Positions 8,402-16,919 of a stretch of DNA of 40,869 nt are shown one piece after another; the first letter of the stretch is position 1, and each line of letters begins with the position of its first letter. Both the position numbers and the translations under genes were made by a program. The notes under the pieces are model-generated. The model did not search any database. It had not been told where the DNA came from and saw only the letters and a list, made by a program, of their open reading frames with translations. The stretch is from a virus. The stretch spans positions 1-40,869 of the IMG/VR virus record IMGVR_UViG_3300035661_000143; one strand, written 5' to 3'.

Positions 8402-9019
8402 TTAGCTAAACTTTGGTCCCTGAGTCCAAACAACTACTGAACGTCGAATGCCTTTTGTAACCGGCTTTACTCGGTGAATAAGCCAAGAGGGGAAAATAAT
8501 TGCACGGCCTTTTGGTAATTCAACTGTCTCAGGTTTCTTTTCATTTCCAAGATTTACTTGAAACTCTCCACCTTCAAAGTCATCATTCAGAAGAATAGTC
8601 ATTGAAAGCTTTCGCGGTTCTGGCATGTTAGCATTATATGCAGACTTACCGAGAATTATATCCATATGCCAATCATACTCAGCTAATTCTTCAGAATTAT
8701 ATGCTGTGTACTGGAATGAATCGTAACCATTGAGTTCGAAACCATAAAATTGGTCATTGATAGTGTTAAGAATCATGTTCATTCGATCAAACACCCAAGC
8801 ATTTTCTGTAGTTCGACTATAGAATGCAAGATCACACTTTCGATCTGGAGACATCTTTTCTATATTGTCTATCACAGTTCCTCGGTGTAGATCAGCTGTT
8901 TCACAGTTGTTGATGATCCACTGAAGTTCTTCTTCTGTAAAACCATTATCCCACCAGGTATATGGATAAGTGATCTGTGCACGATCAGATGTAGTATTTT
9001 GGATGCCGTTGTACTTCAT
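8402..9019 (-). CDS. 2-oxoglutarate/Fe(II)-dependent dioxygenase
   Basis: 205 residues. Prolyl-4-hydroxylase-type core: the HxD iron motif in YDWHMD (about residue 125), the distal His in PSWLIHRVKP (about 185) and the 2OG-binding Arg in GIRRSVVVW. AAGGAC before the chosen ATG supports this start over an upstream in-frame one. It would hydroxylate a protein, nucleic acid or small molecule using 2OG and O2. It follows the PP-loop ATPase gene by 10 bases; the shared operon suggests linked roles. Confidence 0.85.
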   Translation of the reverse strand: MKYNGIQNTTSDRAQITYPYTWWDNGFTEEELQWIINNCETADLHRGTVIDNIEKMSPDRKCDLAFYSRTTENAWVFDRMNMILNTINDQFYGFELNGYDSFQYTAYNSEELAEYDWHMDIILGKSAYNANMPEPRKLSMTILLNDDFEGGEFQVNLGNEKKPETVELPKGRAIIFPSWLIHRVKPVTKGIRRSVVVWTQGPKFS

Positions 9020-9029
9020 AGTTTGTCCT

Positions 9030-10136
9030 TTATAACCAGTATCTTTTAGATCGAATTGGTGCAGGTTGATTGTTGATAAAGAGATCAGCTTTCTTGAGAG
9101 TATCAATGTAGTGCTGAAAATTCTGTTTGTAGTAGTTTATAGAATCAGAGTTGTCTTTGATGATAAAGTAATCTTTTGGTCCAATCGGACTTTTTCTATT
9201 TGGTTTGTAAAAGACTACTTTTCCAACAGAAAATGTTTTGAGATTCCAATATGGATAAATCAAAGAATAGTAAACATCACGTCTGAGATAACTATTCAGA
9301 AATGAGTTGTAACCCCAGACTCCTGATTTCTTTTCATAATAATACGGATCATTCACTCGAGTAACAAATTTCTTAATAATCTGTGCAATCTTAACTGGAA
9401 TCAAAGGTGACGATGGAGACCAATAGAAATATTCATCGAACCAACCATCACGTCCTTGCTTCGCCTGAAAATTTGGACCTACTGCATCATCTACTTCATC
9501 TACGAAATCACAGTAATATTGACCGTCTTCGTATTTGATAAATGTCTTTTCTTTACCCCAGACGATGCAAAGTTTTTTGCCAGATTCTATAATCTTCTTG
9601 TAATCTTCTACCACTTCACGAATATAACCGCGAGATGTGTTTGTTACAGACGGATAACAATTCATCATCAGTTCATAATCGACTTTGCTCTCAAAGATCT
9701 TTTTGTAAAGAGGTTCATGGTCAATGATGCGATACTTAAATTTTACACCTTCTTTTTGCCATGCTTGAATAGTAGGAAGAACTACATTGAAGATTTCAAT
9801 ATTATAGACGTTTGATCTATCGCCTGTAACACCATAATCCCAGAGTGAAGCTATCTCATCTATTTTACAACCGGCATTAATGAATGACTTGACTACGTTA
9901 TGAGAGTCAATACCGCCAGAATACATGATGACTACATAATCGTATTCGGCTCTAATCTGACGAGCTCGTTTATTATAGAGTTCTGTAAGTTCTATTGGTG
10001 GATCTATTCTCCAGTCTATTGCAGAATATACTTCATCATTAAAATGCCAGGTTGGTCTTCCCCAAAGAGAAGCTTCATACTTAGAATAGGTTGTCTTATC
10101 ACCTACTCTGTAATAGCCAAAAATGTCACTTCGCAT
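9030..10136 (-). CDS. PP-loop ATPase (adenylating enzyme)
   Basis: 368 residues. The motif VIMYSGGIDSHNVV at about residue 67-80 is the SGGxDS pyrophosphate-binding loop of PP-loop ATPases, such as asparagine synthetase C-domains and tRNA or sugar amidotransferases, which adenylate a carbonyl before amine or sulfur transfer. No glutaminase domain is present, so the nitrogen source would be separate. The rest, rich in Tyr and Lys, matches no subfamily I can name. Substrate unknown. Confidence 0.8.
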   Translation of the reverse strand: MRSDIFGYYRVGDKTTYSKYEASLWGRPTWHFNDEVYSAIDWRIDPPIELTELYNKRARQIRAEYDYVVIMYSGGIDSHNVVKSFINAGCKIDEIASLWDYGVTGDRSNVYNIEIFNVVLPTIQAWQKEGVKFKYRIIDHEPLYKKIFESKVDYELMMNCYPSVTNTSRGYIREVVEDYKKIIESGKKLCIVWGKEKTFIKYEDGQYYCDFVDEVDDAVGPNFQAKQGRDGWFDEYFYWSPSSPLIPVKIAQIIKKFVTRVNDPYYYEKKSGVWGYNSFLNSYLRRDVYYSLIYPYWNLKTFSVGKVVFYKPNRKSPIGPKDYFIIKDNSDSINYYKQNFQHYIDTLKKADLFINNQPAPIRSKRYWL

Positions 10137-10139
10137 TCT

Positions 10140-11009
10140 TTATCCTGTAAGGTCAGCTACAATTTCCTTTAGCGGTCTAATTTGCTTGATTTGATTTATC
10201 GCTGCGCCAGCATATATTAAACCAGCATCATCTGTAAAAAGACGTCCAATTCGCACTTCTGTATTTTCTGGTAGTGCAGGGACAACAAATTTCCCAATAA
10301 GCAATGCATTCTTTCCAGGTATCTCAGAATTTTTTGCTTCTTCAAACGTGGTTTGAAGCATTCTTTCTTTAGCTACTTGAGAAATAGGAGATTCTTTTGA
10401 CATAGCAATTAGAGTACCTATTGCAACTCCTACTGCGCCTCGAGAAAGATAATCATCAATCTGCTGTTTTGTACTAATGCCACCTGAAACAATGATTTGT
10501 TTATCAGGAAAATCTTTCTTTATAGCATCAAATAAATCAGAAGTGCTTTGTCCTTTAACAGAACCGGCTGCTTCATTGCCTTTAATCATCAGCATATCGT
10601 GATATTTATATAAGAAACCGCGATGGACTGTCTCTGGATTATACTGTAAAATCTTTTGAATAAGTGTAAAACCTTCTGCCTTTAAAGCTTGAAGAGCAGA
10701 AGAAAATCTTTCTTCTGTAGCACCAGTAGGTGCTTCCAATTCTAGAATTTTAAGATTGAATGCACGAAGAACCTTCATTACATCATCATTGAAAATATCA
10801 GACATAAGCATAGAAAAGATTAAATCTGACTTGCTCTTGCTCTGGAATAGAATAATGTCTTTGATGAGACTTTCAAAGTCAATTTTCCATCTATAGTAAT
10901 ATCTAAATAGCGATATAGAAGGAAACAATCCAGCTTCAGCACATGCAACAGCGAACGGACCATCCGAAATTTGGTTCATTGCTGCCGCTATGATAGGTGG
11001 ATTAAGCAT
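10140..11009 (-). CDS. FMN-dependent TIM-barrel enzyme, nitronate monooxygenase-like
   Basis: 289 residues. Features of the nitronate monooxygenase / enoyl reductase II fold are visible: MLNPPIIAAAMNQISDGPFAVACAEAG at the N-terminus, KGNEAAGSVKG in the middle (about 142-152), and the FMN phosphate loop IIVSGGIS with AVGVAIGTLIAMSKES. Its ATG overlaps the stop of the gene upstream. Such enzymes are rare in phages. Its place between tail genes and a PP-loop ATPase plus 2OG oxygenase suggests a modification pathway, but the substrate is unknown. Confidence 0.75.
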   Translation of the reverse strand: MLNPPIIAAAMNQISDGPFAVACAEAGLFPSISLFRYYYRWKIDFESLIKDIILFQSKSKSDLIFSMLMSDIFNDDVMKVLRAFNLKILELEAPTGATEERFSSALQALKAEGFTLIQKILQYNPETVHRGFLYKYHDMLMIKGNEAAGSVKGQSTSDLFDAIKKDFPDKQIIVSGGISTKQQIDDYLSRGAVGVAIGTLIAMSKESPISQVAKERMLQTTFEEAKNSEIPGKNALLIGKFVVPALPENTEVRIGRLFTDDAGLIYAGAAINQIKQIRPLKEIVADLTG

Positions 11010-11424
11010 TATTTTCTGCCTTCAAATTTTCAATAAGAGTTGCTACATCAACTTCAACTGGTGGAATAACTGGAGCAGGAGGAACATGCACGAATTCTTT
11101 TGTTTCTGTCATCTTATTTTTTATAAGACTCATGGCATTTGTTGCAGTATTTGCTTTTACATCGCTCAATAGTCTTAACCATTCAGCAGGTGCAGCTTGC
11201 TGAATCATTGTGTCAATTTCTTCAGAAGTTGCATCTGTCTTGTACATAGTCAAATTAACATCTGAACGACAGCGGGCAGGAGTTCCATCTTCTGCAAGAA
11301 GTGGCTTTCCTTCAGACTCGAATTGTCCAATCAAATCAAATTCAGAAAGTGTGTCTGTAAAGTATCTTACTACAAACGAATGACTTGCTTCGTCAACAGA
11401 AATTATTCTATACTTAATATTCAT
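11002..11424 (-). CDS. Hypothetical protein, possible tail-assembly factor
   Basis: 140 residues, MNIKYRIISVDEASHSFVVRY onward, with a C-terminal Pro-rich stretch VPPAPVIPPVEV and a helical end. It overlaps the next gene by 8 bases and follows the glycine-rich proteins. It looks like the small accessory proteins that follow fibre genes, but I recognise no family. Confidence 0.6.
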   Translation of the reverse strand: MNIKYRIISVDEASHSFVVRYFTDTLSEFDLIGQFESEGKPLLAEDGTPARCRSDVNLTMYKTDATSEEIDTMIQQAAPAEWLRLLSDVKANTATNAMSLIKNKMTETKEFVHVPPAPVIPPVEVDVATLIENLKAENNA

Positions 11425-11432
11425 CTTCTTCC

Positions 11433-11915
11433 TTACACGATAGTTCCAGAAAATGTGCCGTTAGCACCGTAAATTATACCAGCAGTTCCTGCAATAGAAT
11501 TTCCTTGTGTCCCACCAGGACCTGCTGCTCCTGTTGGTCCTTGTGCTCCTGCTCCAGGTGAAGCACCGGCACCGCCGCCGGGACCGCCAGAAAAGGCAGG
11601 TGACGCTCCAGCAGCTCCAGCAGCAGTCCAGCTGCCGCCAGATCCACCAACACCGCCATAAGGTGCAACGCCTGGACCACCAGCACCACCGGATGAGCCA
11701 GATCTTGCAGAGCCTGGTGAACCAACACCATCACCACCTGGTCCACCGGAGCCGCCACCACTTCCAGATCCACCGCCGCCACCGCCGCCGCCTGCATAAA
11801 AAACAGCACAAGCACAAGCGCAATCGCAAGCACCCATCATATTACAATTTAGCATTTCCTCAAATGATGGAATATTAAGAGAATCTTGAATTGTTTTGAA
11901 AAAGAAATCAGACAT
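11433..11915 (-). CDS. Glycine-rich protein with Cys cluster, putative tail adhesin
   Basis: 160 residues. The N-terminal 45 residues include a striking MGACDCACACAVFYAGG segment with four cysteines; the rest is Gly/Ser/Ala/Pro-rich (many GGSGG, GPGG, GAAG runs). Polyglycine-rich segments are characteristic of receptor-binding adhesins such as gp38 of T-even-like phages, where they pack as polyglycine II helices. TAATG coupling to the glycine-rich gene upstream. Confidence 0.6.
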   Translation of the reverse strand: MSDFFFKTIQDSLNIPSFEEMLNCNMMGACDCACACAVFYAGGGGGGGGSGSGGGSGGPGGDGVGSPGSARSGSSGGAGGPGVAPYGGVGGSGGSWTAAGAAGASPAFSGGPGGGAGASPGAGAQGPTGAAGPGGTQGNSIAGTAGIIYGANGTFSGTIV

Positions 11916-12508
11916 TAAACTAGAGCTCCACCGCCGCCTCCGCCGCCGCCTCCGCCACCAAAGCCAATTGAGCCGCCCGGACCGCCCGGTCCGCCTGGTC
12001 CACCTGTACCAGGAGCACCACCTGTAATTGTTCCGCCAGTAGAAACCATTCGAACTGAAACTCCAGTTATTGTTGGTACATTTAATGCTTTACCACCTGT
12101 ACCACCGGTTCCACCAGTAACGCCTGTACCGCCAGTTCCTCCTGCAGTAGCATTGCTGCCACCACCACCTGCACCACCATTTGGTGACGGAGTGGATCCA
12201 CCTGCACCACCATTACCGCCAGCTCCATGAACACCTGCAGTACCACTTGAACCAACTCCGCCTGGTGATCCAGTAGCACCAGGCGCTCCAGTAATTGTGC
12301 TTGTAACAACGAGATGAACAAGTGAACCAGCTACAAAGTTTCCAGTATCAAGTGCAGGCGTCGCCCCAGCTGCAGAAGTAATTGCGCTGTTTACGACTGC
12401 GATAACATTAAGAGGATATCCGGGAGAACCTGCAAGAGTGAAAACATTCTGTTGAGAACCAGTTGGATTCACAATCTTGTGGTTGCGAGTCATTGGAAAC
12501 ACAAACAT
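11915..12508 (-). CDS. Glycine-rich protein, putative tail adhesin
   Basis: 197 residues. The first 85 residues are an ordinary beta-rich domain (MFVFPMTRNHKIVNPTGSQQ onward); the rest is about half glycine with GGTGGTG and GGPGGPGG blocks and ends in eleven glycines then ALV. Starts 2 bases after the stop of the fibre-like gene. The organisation matches gp38-like distal adhesins, but the fold is inferred from composition only. Confidence 0.6.
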   Translation of the reverse strand: MFVFPMTRNHKIVNPTGSQQNVFTLAGSPGYPLNVIAVVNSAITSAAGATPALDTGNFVAGSLVHLVVTSTITGAPGATGSPGGVGSSGTAGVHGAGGNGGAGGSTPSPNGGAGGGGSNATAGGTGGTGVTGGTGGTGGKALNVPTITGVSVRMVSTGGTITGGAPGTGGPGGPGGPGGSIGFGGGGGGGGGGGALV

Positions 12509-12510
12509 AT

Positions 12511-13212
12511 TTATCTCACATCAGGTAGGAATGAACCATACAAGTTGGTCCCATCACAGACAAAGGAAATAATATCTCTACTTGAAGCGGTTGTGGTTAA
12601 AATTGGGGCAGATGCAGCAGGCCATTTGAATACAGAGTTCCATGCAAGAATCTGACGAGATCCAGTTGCGTCTTGAAGAACATGAAGAATGTAAGTTCCG
12701 ACTTTCAAATTTGTTGGTGCAGAGAATGTGGTTACGTTTGCAGTTAATGTAAGAGTTGCAATTTGACCAAGCGAAGCATCCCATGTCTGGGTTGCAGCAT
12801 AAGTAAGTATCTGTGAGAGTACATTTGCAGACGCTACGTCGACGATTCCATTTGCTTTAAAAGTAGCACCAAAAGTATTGTTAGCTGTATAGATGTTGAT
12901 ATCATTCTTAACAGCCAAATCTGTAGATAGAGCTGTAAGAAATACAGTAGGCGCAAGAGTGAAGTTTACGTTTGCTGTAGTTCCAAGATGGTTGTTGGCT
13001 ACCGCTGTTCTAACAAGTGTAGAAGTAGAATTATTCCAAGTTCCTGAACCAAACTCCCACTCTAAAAGGGATGCAGATTCAGCACGGTAAGAAACTGGAG
13101 TGTTGTTAGCTACAACTGCAGGAGTACGAAAACCAGATACAGCTGTAGAAACGACAAAGTTTCCTGTGCCGGCTGATACTGCCACAAATGCTACTGCATC
13201 ATATAATGCCAT
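12511..13212 (-). CDS. Tail-fibre-like structural protein
   Basis: 233 residues, Thr/Ala/Asn-rich and beta-type. It contains LLEWEFGSGTWNNSTSTLVRTAV in its first third and ends SRDIISFVCDGTNLYGSFLPDVR, patterns often seen in phage tail fibres and appendages. TAATG overlap with the 18-residue repeat gene upstream. Probably a virion fibre or baseplate appendage. Confidence 0.65.
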   Translation of the reverse strand: MALYDAVAFVAVSAGTGNFVVSTAVSGFRTPAVVANNTPVSYRAESASLLEWEFGSGTWNNSTSTLVRTAVANNHLGTTANVNFTLAPTVFLTALSTDLAVKNDINIYTANNTFGATFKANGIVDVASANVLSQILTYAATQTWDASLGQIATLTLTANVTTFSAPTNLKVGTYILHVLQDATGSRQILAWNSVFKWPAASAPILTTTASSRDIISFVCDGTNLYGSFLPDVR

Positions 13213-14567
13213 TAGAACTTCCTATTTTTCTTATTTATCTTCTTTGTAAAGATTACTTGATTCCAAAGAGCATTCGCGCGGATAGCAGGAAGCTTCTTCT
13301 TAACATTAGCGTATAGACCAAAGAAGGTAGATCGCATTCTGTTGTAGAATCCTACAAAATGCTGACCAGAAATCATTCGGAGTGCTATCTTACGGACAAT
13401 AGGCAGCGCAATTCTATGAGTCATTGGAACAATAATGGCTCGCTTAAAGAATTTTACGACATCAAAGTTTGCAAGCCAAGAAATTGGAACAATGATATTC
13501 TTTACAAATACTCGGCGATATGAGATTACATAACTAATTCCTACTTTAAAGAACTTGCCCAAATTAATACGCCAAGTAAAGCTCTGTGGTGAAGTAAACG
13601 AGAACTGTCTAAGAACAGGCTTTATAGCAGACAAAGTTACTCTAGAACTCTGGATAATATTGAGTAATTTATTCAGTGCTTTTGATGTAAATCTATTAAT
13701 AGTTGATGCAAAAACAATACGAATTATCTTTCTGATTATTTTTACAATAGAGATAGCTTGAGAATTCGTGAAACTTACAATCTTTGAAAGTCTTTTATTG
13801 TAACTTATTGCTTCAGCAAAATTAATAATATTGATCTTCTTTATTCCACGACGAAGGCTTGCTAGCATTCCTACAGATACAGTAAATGTTCGTCCGAATG
13901 CTTTCTGTATAGCTCTATTGAGTACAGAAGATTGCACTAGTGAAAGTAGTCTGTTGATTGCTTTTAATGATGCTATTCCAAGCGTAGAATTTGAAATTAT
14001 TGGAATAATTTTTCTTGCACTACGAACAAAAGAAATTCCTACACTCTGTGTAAATAACAGCAGTTTGGTAACGCTGCGGATTGAAGAGAATAGAGAAGGA
14101 CTTACAACACTGAACGCTCTGTTGATTGTCTTTATACTTGCAAGAACTACCCGTGAAGAGGTAACTACAGAAATGATCTTACCAATTTTAGAAGATAGAG
14201 CAGCAGTTAATGGATCAGTAAACTGAAAGGTCTTTTGAAATCCACGTACTAGAGATAGTACAACTGGATTTGTTGCGATTATTATTTTACTTACAGATGC
14301 AGTTTTAGCAGCAGTTAATGGATCAGTAAACTGAAAGATCTTTTGAAATCCACGTACTAGAGATAGTACAACTGGATTTGTTGCGATTATTATTTTACTT
14401 ACAGATGCAGTTTTAGCAAAAGTGTTGTTGAATACAACTATTATAGAACGACCAACACTCGCAATCTTTGCAAAGCGAACAGCCTGAAAGAATGCGAGTG
14501 ATTTTTGAAAAGTTGTTCCGCCACCGCCACCGGCAGTAGCTTTATTGAAAAGTAGAAGCAGAGACAT
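13212..14567 (-). CDS. 18-residue repeat protein, small copy
   Basis: 451 residues, paralogous in design to the protein at 6126-8363. After MSLLLLFNKATAGGGGG the chain reads as about 20 units of 18 (sometimes 20) residues starting with K or R, for example KIIIATNPVVLSLVRGFQ and KLLLFTQSVGISFVRSAR. One 36-residue pair of units is duplicated almost exactly (108-bp tandem repeat at DNA level). Basic, few acidic residues. Adjacent to fibre and glycine-rich genes, so a virion or adhesin role is likely; no family known to me. Confidence 0.75.
   Translation of the reverse strand: MSLLLLFNKATAGGGGGTTFQKSLAFFQAVRFAKIASVGRSIIVVFNNTFAKTASVSKIIIATNPVVLSLVRGFQKIFQFTDPLTAAKTASVSKIIIATNPVVLSLVRGFQKTFQFTDPLTAALSSKIGKIISVVTSSRVVLASIKTINRAFSVVSPSLFSSIRSVTKLLLFTQSVGISFVRSARKIIPIISNSTLGIASLKAINRLLSLVQSSVLNRAIQKAFGRTFTVSVGMLASLRRGIKKINIINFAEAISYNKRLSKIVSFTNSQAISIVKIIRKIIRIVFASTINRFTSKALNKLLNIIQSSRVTLSAIKPVLRQFSFTSPQSFTWRINLGKFFKVGISYVISYRRVFVKNIIVPISWLANFDVVKFFKRAIIVPMTHRIALPIVRKIALRMISGQHFVGFYNRMRSTFFGLYANVKKKLPAIRANALWNQVIFTKKINKKNRKF
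14203..14418. repeat. 108-bp tandem duplication in the repeat protein gene
   Basis: Two copies, 14203-14310 and 14311-14418, differ at one visible base (AAAGGTC versus AAAGATC). The unit is exactly two 18-codon repeats, showing recent expansion in register. Confidence 0.9.
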
Positions 14568-14621
14568 TTTAGTTTAGCCTCCGCCCCTAATTTGAGTCTC
14601 CCATAAGAAGTAAATCTCCTA

Positions 14622-15257
14622 TTAGATAGGAACTTCTTCCCAAGAGAATGAAGCGATCATGGACAAAGCACCAGAAGCAGTAGAAGTATAAATTCCAGTG
14701 TAAGCACCAGGTGGAAGGATCAAAGATCCTTCAAGATCGATAATGGTTGGAGAGACTTGCTGTTCGGTTGAAATAGCACCAGTAAGACCTGAACCAAAAG
14801 CGTATGTTACAACTGGAGCAGTTGGCATAGTTGCTGAAGTATCTGCAAGACCATAACCAGCAGCACCCAAACCGAAGAAGCTCGATCGTGGAGTAGCAGC
14901 AGCAGTGTGAGTTACGTTGACACCTGAGTTATAACCAGTCATAAGACCTAATGTTGCAGCAGCAGTGAAAGCAACAAGGAACGAGAAACCAACTTTATTC
15001 AAGACCAAGTTAACTGGTGAGTTAATTGGATTTGAAAGTAACAAACCAGTATAAGTTGTTGCAAGACCGACGGTTGTAGCAATACCAGTTTGGTTTGCTA
15101 CGTTAAACATAGATCGGCGATAAGCTGCTTCGTAGTAACGACCATGAAGTTCGGATACGATCATATCACCCATGTTTCCTGCGCGGACTGGAGGCTGCTG
15201 ACCTGGAGATAGGGAAACAGTTGAGGCAATTGGACCTACCTGTGGTTGAATAAGCAT
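14622..15257 (-). CDS. Putative structural protein
   Basis: 211 residues, Ala/Gly/Thr-rich. The N-terminal part contains GDMIVSELHGRYYEAAYRRSMFNVANQTG, then hydrophobic beta segments and a C-terminal IIDLEGSLILPPGAYTGIYTSTASG. It has its own late promoter (15288-15295), typical for virion proteins. Exact role not recognised. Confidence 0.65.
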   Translation of the reverse strand: MLIQPQVGPIASTVSLSPGQQPPVRAGNMGDMIVSELHGRYYEAAYRRSMFNVANQTGIATTVGLATTYTGLLLSNPINSPVNLVLNKVGFSFLVAFTAAATLGLMTGYNSGVNVTHTAAATPRSSFFGLGAAGYGLADTSATMPTAPVVTYAFGSGLTGAISTEQQVSPTIIDLEGSLILPPGAYTGIYTSTASGALSMIASFSWEEVPI

Positions 15258-15287
15258 GTTTTCATAATCCTTTTTTGTTGGTTGTCA

Positions 15288-15295
15288 TATTTATT
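15288..15295 (-). promoter_or_regulatory. Late promoter AATAAATA
   Basis: AATAAATA on the minus strand, 31 bases before the ATG of the 211-residue structural protein and just after the stop of the gene upstream. One mismatch to TATAAATA. Confidence 0.5.
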
Positions 15296-15300
15296 AGTTC

Positions 15301-16893
15301 TTAGGTGTTAAAGAAAGTTGGATCAGCTCTAAATCTTGCCGGATCATCTTGTGTTATTGTACCAGAGTTCAGATACTGAGGAAGATCATATAGTTGCTGA
15401 GATTGAATTTTCAATTCCATGAGAATCTGGAATAGAAGCTCAGCAATAGATTGACCTTCATACTGGGTAGAATCCTGGACGTTGAGCGTGCCACCTTGGT
15501 CACCGCCTTTAAGTGGTCCTTGATTGAATGGATATACTGAAGCTTCTTCAGCATTTCTAATACGTCCTTGGTTATCAGATAGAAGTCTTCGAGTAACAGG
15601 AACTGCAGCAAGAACACCTGGTGTACCAGTATCTACTGTACCTGCAGTGACTGGGTTATAAGTTGGTGCAACAGCAATTGCAGAACCACCACCAACACCA
15701 AGAGTACCGGCAAGACCACCAGTTACTGCTGTAGTAGTACCCACAAAAAGGTTGGTAGGAATTGGTGTTAGCGGATTCTGTGTTAATTGAGCAGTTCTTA
15801 AATATGCAGTTAACGAACAAGTGGTTGTTATAGTGACCCTCATATAACGGGCAACACACGAAAAGTGTGTTGTAGCAGAAGCAATGTTGCCAATGATGCT
15901 TGTAGGCAAGTTACCACTGGATGTTGTAAAACCTGTTGCAGAAGCCCAGTTAATACCATCATTTGACATAGCGATAGATGCAGAGCCAACAAGTGTACCT
16001 GAAGTAAACGAAATAGAATTGTAACCGATAGTATCAATATAATAAACAGAACCAGCAGGCCCGTTTAGAATAATTGGTGCTGGAGCATCGCTTAAAATCA
16101 TTGCTCCGCGCGGATCAAGCTTTGGTGGATTTACTACGTTTACGTTAAACTGTAAATCGCCAGTAATTACAGACTCAAGAAGATTGACGCCTGCAAAGTC
16201 ACCAACAGGATCACCGGTTATAGCTGTGAATAGAGGTTGATCTTGGGTTTGTGCAGCATTTAGATTTTGGTTATCAACCTGAAGTCCCTTAGCATTTCTA
16301 GGATCGTTGCTAAGAGTAATAGGCAAACCATTGGCTGTATTTTTACCAGATACTTCCATAATAGCAACTTTTGCGTTGCCAAGGTTTGAAGGCGCACGAG
16401 GACCGGTTGCCATAATACCGAATGTGGTATCTACAGCAAATCCAGTCGTTGGAGAACCGCCAAGATTTTGTACAATCAATCTGAAGTAATTACCTGGAAG
16501 AGTAATATTTTCGTTGAATGGCTGACCATCAGCTCTTGTAAAGTTATCTACAGAAGTAAGCTGAGTTCCTCCAGCATCAAGATATTGATAGACAGATAGT
16601 GTGTATGTCTGATCGCAGACTACTTCAATCTGTGCAGCCTGTTGATTCAGAATAGTCTCAAGCCCACCAACAAACGAAGCACCTACACCAAGCTGGGTGT
16701 TATTACTGTTCAGCGTGCTTGCTGGATATGAAAGAGCGTTGAGTTTGACTGGAAGTGGATTTGTATTCGATACAAGAGATTCACCCGACTGGCCGCCAGC
16801 ATCAAGCTGCATGACCTGAGTTTTGACGCCGCCGCGATCAATGTCGCGGATTACATCACCACTACCTGTGTTGACTTGGGTATTATCGGCCAT
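15301..16893 (-). CDS. Structural protein (tail or baseplate type)
   Basis: 530 residues, beta-rich and acidic to neutral. The first third has a domain often seen in phage structural proteins (SGESLVSNTNPLPVKLNALSYPAS; VVCDQTYTLSVYQYLDAGG), the middle a discoidin-like segment (SIAMSNDGINWASATGF; ARYMRVTITTTCS), and the end a helical LLFQILMELKIQSQQLYDLPQYLN. Preceded by a CATAAATA late promoter. The carbohydrate-binding-like middle would fit a surface or fibre protein; this is inference. Confidence 0.65.
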   Translation of the reverse strand: MADNTQVNTGSGDVIRDIDRGGVKTQVMQLDAGGQSGESLVSNTNPLPVKLNALSYPASTLNSNNTQLGVGASFVGGLETILNQQAAQIEVVCDQTYTLSVYQYLDAGGTQLTSVDNFTRADGQPFNENITLPGNYFRLIVQNLGGSPTTGFAVDTTFGIMATGPRAPSNLGNAKVAIMEVSGKNTANGLPITLSNDPRNAKGLQVDNQNLNAAQTQDQPLFTAITGDPVGDFAGVNLLESVITGDLQFNVNVVNPPKLDPRGAMILSDAPAPIILNGPAGSVYYIDTIGYNSISFTSGTLVGSASIAMSNDGINWASATGFTTSSGNLPTSIIGNIASATTHFSCVARYMRVTITTTCSLTAYLRTAQLTQNPLTPIPTNLFVGTTTAVTGGLAGTLGVGGGSAIAVAPTYNPVTAGTVDTGTPGVLAAVPVTRRLLSDNQGRIRNAEEASVYPFNQGPLKGGDQGGTLNVQDSTQYEGQSIAELLFQILMELKIQSQQLYDLPQYLNSGTITQDDPARFRADPTFFNT

Positions 16894-16911
16894 TCAGCTA
16901 TCCTTTTAGCC

Positions 16912-16919
16912 TATTTATG
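16912..16919 (-). promoter_or_regulatory. Late promoter CATAAATA
   Basis: CATAAATAGG on the minus strand, 18 bases before the ATG of the 530-residue structural protein, with AAAGGA as ribosome site. It overlaps the stop codon of the methyltransferase gene. Confidence 0.7.

Noticed and set aside
11507-11878. Long plus-strand frames opposite the glycine-rich genes
   Set aside because: Their His/Gln-rich composition is the mirror of GGN codons; no ribosome sites or homology.
12508-12515. GATAAATA late-promoter octamer
   Set aside because: It is formed by the stop codon of one gene and touches the next ATG, leaving no room for a start site; probably coincidence.
13231-13240. GATAAATAAG octamer
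   Set aside because: It lies inside the Lys/Asn-rich C-terminal coding sequence of the small repeat protein with no gene start in range.
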